Source: Clostridia bacterium (GTDB lineage Bacteria > Bacillota > Clostridia > Lachnospirales > Anaerotignaceae). Taken from it: a stretch of DNA of 64,000 nucleotides. Positions 61,966 through 64,000 of this stretch are shown in pieces. Every line of letters starts with the position of its first letter. Position 1 is the first letter of the stretch. Below the pieces are notes generated by a model that was not told the origin of the DNA, searched no databases, and saw nothing but the letters and a program-made list of their open reading frames with translations. The translations under genes and the position numbers were made by a program. The stretch covers positions 1-64,000 of the forward strand of contig RZZU01000013.1 of the NCBI GenBank assembly GCA_009929735.1, given 5' to 3'.

Positions 61966-63552
61966 ATGAGTAATCCGAATAATAAAGGAAAGCTTTCGGA
62001 AAAATATGAAATAGGCTTAATGGTAGTCAGTGTTGCAATTATTGTCGCTGTCGTTGTCGGCTTAACAGCTTTCCCTGAACAAGGTGTCGCTGTTGCTAAC
62101 TCTATCATGAAGCTGATTACAAAAACGTTCGGTTCAGCCATTCAGGTATTTTCTTTAGCAATTATTATTTTCTTGGTAGGGCTGTGTTTTACAAAGTATG
62201 GGGATATTCGTTTTGGCAATAAAAAGCCAAAATACTCAACCATAAGCTGGGTTGCCATGATGTTCTTCTGCGGCAACGGCGCAGGCACCGTTTATTGGGC
62301 GTTCTTGGAGTGGGGCTATTATTACAATGCACCCCCTTTACTCAATGGTGTACCTGTAAGTGATGCAATGGCTTATGAATTATCAACGGCGTACAATTTC
62401 TTCCATTGGGGCCCTACCGCTTGGGCATTGCTGTGTATTTTCACATTGCCTTTTGCTTACCATTACTATATTAAAAAAGATGAAGAGCTTAAGTTCAGCG
62501 CATTGTGCAAATATAGCGTAGGCGAAAAAAGGGCAAAGGGCCTATTTGGCAAGGTAATTGACTTTTTGTTTATTTTCGCAGCAGTAGGTTCGATCAGTAT
62601 CACAGCAGGCACCTCAGCTTCGACCATTGCGGCAGGTATTGCAGATTTAATGGGCATTCCTTATTCCTTCGCATTATCCGTAATTGTTTTGCTTGGTGTT
62701 GCAGTTCTTTACTCTATTTCTTCCATGATTGGTATTGAAAAGGGTATGAGAAAAATTAGCGATTTCAACGTATATTTCTGTTTGATATTGCTGTTATTTA
62801 TCCTTATCGTAGGCCCAACAGGCAAAATGATTAATTCCATTATTAATGCGGTTGGCTTAATGGGTTCTGAATATATCCGTATGAGTCTTTGGACAGATCC
62901 TATTGCGCAAACCGGCTTCCCGCAGGACTGGACAGCATTCTATTGGATTTACTGGTTTGTATTCGGACCATTTACCGGTCTGTTTGTAGCAAAAATTTCC
63001 GAAGGCAGAAAAATGAAGGAAATTATCATGAATATGTTAGTCAGCGGCTCTGCAGGTCTGTTCCTTTTCTTCGGTATCGTAGGTACATATCAGCAGCAAA
63101 TGCGGCTGGAAGGTGTTTTAGATATTCCCGGTATGTTGGCTAGCGGTCGTGGCGCAGAAATTGCAACCGCAACCATTAATACATTACCTTTCCCCAAAAT
63201 TGTAATGATTTTGTATTTGATTGTTATCATTCTTTTCCTTGCAACAACGCTTGATGCTTGCTCCTTTACATTATCCTCAACAGTTTCCAAAAAACTGAAG
63301 GGTGATGAAGAACCCAATAAGCTTTTGAAGTTTGCATGGTGCATTATTCTGGTTGGTATCCCAATTGGCGTATCTTATATCGGCACAGACATCAATACCA
63401 TTAAATCTATTGTATTAACAACAGGATTGCCTCTTGTGGTCATTCTATTTGTGGTTTACTATGGATTTATGCGAGAAATGTTTAAAGATTTTGGGAAGAA
63501 ATCAAAAGAACAAATTATCGAAGAAAGCAGAATTGAGGAAACGGAAGCATAA
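61966..63552 (+). CDS. BCCT family betaine/carnitine/choline transporter
   Basis: This 528-residue membrane protein has about twelve hydrophobic segments. Family motifs are GNGAGTVYWAFLEW (103-116), FFHWGPTAWALLCIFTLPFAYHYYIKK and DWTAFYWIYWFVFGPFTGLF near residue 320, followed by ISEGRKMKEI. Tryptophans in these segments form the quaternary ammonium box. GAGAGGAGG precedes the ATG. Next to two CoA-transferases it resembles CaiT with CaiB, although carnitine is not proven. Confidence 0.92.
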   Translation: MSNPNNKGKLSEKYEIGLMVVSVAIIVAVVVGLTAFPEQGVAVANSIMKLITKTFGSAIQVFSLAIIIFLVGLCFTKYGDIRFGNKKPKYSTISWVAMMFFCGNGAGTVYWAFLEWGYYYNAPPLLNGVPVSDAMAYELSTAYNFFHWGPTAWALLCIFTLPFAYHYYIKKDEELKFSALCKYSVGEKRAKGLFGKVIDFLFIFAAVGSISITAGTSASTIAAGIADLMGIPYSFALSVIVLLGVAVLYSISSMIGIEKGMRKISDFNVYFCLILLLFILIVGPTGKMINSIINAVGLMGSEYIRMSLWTDPIAQTGFPQDWTAFYWIYWFVFGPFTGLFVAKISEGRKMKEIIMNMLVSGSAGLFLFFGIVGTYQQQMRLEGVLDIPGMLASGRGAEIATATINTLPFPKIVMILYLIVIILFLATTLDACSFTLSSTVSKKLKGDEEPNKLLKFAWCIILVGIPIGVSYIGTDINTIKSIVLTTGLPLVVILFVVYYGFMREMFKDFGKKSKEQIIEESRIEETEA

Positions 63553-63603
63553 TTTTGTTTTTTCTATTGGTAAAGGTTGGGGGTTCAGAGAGGAGATTCT
63601 AAA

Positions 63604-64000
63604 TTGATTCTGGAAAATTCTTTACGTTTCAAGGAATTTATTGCATTAATTGACAATGTATATGATGAAATATTTATTTGGGACAATGAAAGAAGAGTTG
63701 TATATGCAAATAAGGCGTGCTACAGGCATTATGGTCTTATGCCCAATGATATCATCGGAAAAACATTAGACGAATTAAGCAGCAGAGAACGTCTTTGGTG
63801 GCCCTCCTGTGTCCCTGCCACTATGGAAACAAAGGAGCCTTATATACAAAAGCAAAGAACCTTCCTCGGTGTGAATATTGTTACCATTTCTGTGCCTATT
63901 TTTGATGAGTATAACAATGTGAAATATGTTGTACAAAGCGTTCGGGATGATAACGAGGCACTCTTAAAATCCTTGTCCGTACTCATGGGCATTGAGGCAG
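63604..64000 (+). CDS. PAS-domain transcription regulator, truncated by window end
   Basis: An open frame of 132 codons starts with TTG at 63604, preceded by AGAGGAG, and continues past the window end. Residues 10-110 form a PAS domain (FIALIDNVYDEIFIWDNERRVVYANKACYRHYGLMPNDIIGKTLDEL and ISVPIFDEYNNVKYVVQSVRD). Such a PAS domain usually leads sigma-54-interacting activators of the RocR/PrdR type. That fits the sigma-54 promoter at 59428 but the ATPase and DNA-binding parts lie outside the window. Confidence 0.8.
   Translation, partial: MILENSLRFKEFIALIDNVYDEIFIWDNERRVVYANKACYRHYGLMPNDIIGKTLDELSSRERLWWPSCVPATMETKEPYIQKQRTFLGVNIVTISVPIFDEYNNVKYVVQSVRDDNEALLKSLSVLMGIEA

Overview
The window looks like a stretch of chromosome from an anaerobic, endospore-forming member of the Clostridia. 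The evidence is the oxygen-independent ribonucleotide reductase pair nrdD/nrdG, the sporulation and germination genes spoIIP and cwlD, a SCIFF peptide with its radical-SAM maturase (a hallmark of Clostridia), T-box and TPP leaders, and strong AGGAGG ribosome-binding sites. A Lachnospiraceae or Anaerotignum-like host is a guess from gene content only. No rRNA, tRNA, CRISPR array, prophage or transposase gene was recognised.

Layout. 0.2-5.7 kb (+): an MBL hydrolase, glpK and a dNTP operon nrdD-nrdG-dut. 5.7-6.3 kb: a gene-free block of structured repeats. 6.3-9.4 kb (-): methionine importer metN-metI-metQ behind a Met-type T-box. 9.6-16.4 kb (-): LCP protein, thiW-thiD behind a TPP riboswitch, a GDPD with a stalk domain, a DUF1292 protein, a divergent DEAD-box helicase and cwlD. 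16.8-20.7 kb (+): serC-serA-DUF1015 and a small protein. 21-23.9 kb (-): UDP-GlcNAc 2-epimerase joined in frame to a SHOCT-like protein, and a FAH-family enzyme. 24.1-26.9 kb (+): argG and argH. 27.2-33.1 kb (-): a stalk-domain protein, a HAD phosphatase, spoIIP and two tandem paralogous aminotransferases. 33.6-38.6 kb (+): an XRE-cupin regulator and a spermidine/putrescine importer potABCD whose ATPase carries a duplicated insert. 38.8-40.7 kb (-): a GH5 lipoprotein. 40.9-45.1 kb (+): an LRR / VWA-like / MoxR-ATPase operon. 45.2-50.1 kb: GNAT, TSUP permease, Orn/Lys/Arg decarboxylase, and the SCIFF pair. 50.3-54.6 kb (+): a GntR-TrkA_C regulator and an OpuC-type osmoprotectant importer behind a long inverted-repeat operator. 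54.7-59.1 kb (-): ZIP transporter, methyltransferase with TetR, MATE pump with MarR. 59.4-64 kb (+): a sigma-54 promoter, two type III CoA-transferases, a BCCT carrier and the start of a PAS-domain regulator.

Functional picture. The genes import and handle methionine, thiamine precursors, polyamines and quaternary amines, and make serine and arginine. The last block reads as a sigma-54-controlled catabolic module: a BCCT carrier takes up a betaine or carnitine-like compound, two CaiB-like enzymes move CoA onto and off it, and a PAS-domain regulator (cut by the window end) probably activates the promoter.

The strongest candidates for new biology are the cytoplasmic LRR / VWA-like / MoxR operon, the PotA with an internal duplicated Ig-like insert, the sigma-54 CaiB/BCCT module, the SHOCT-epimerase junction with its own internal ribosome-binding site, and a family of small structured repeats that look mobile and show compensating base changes between copies.
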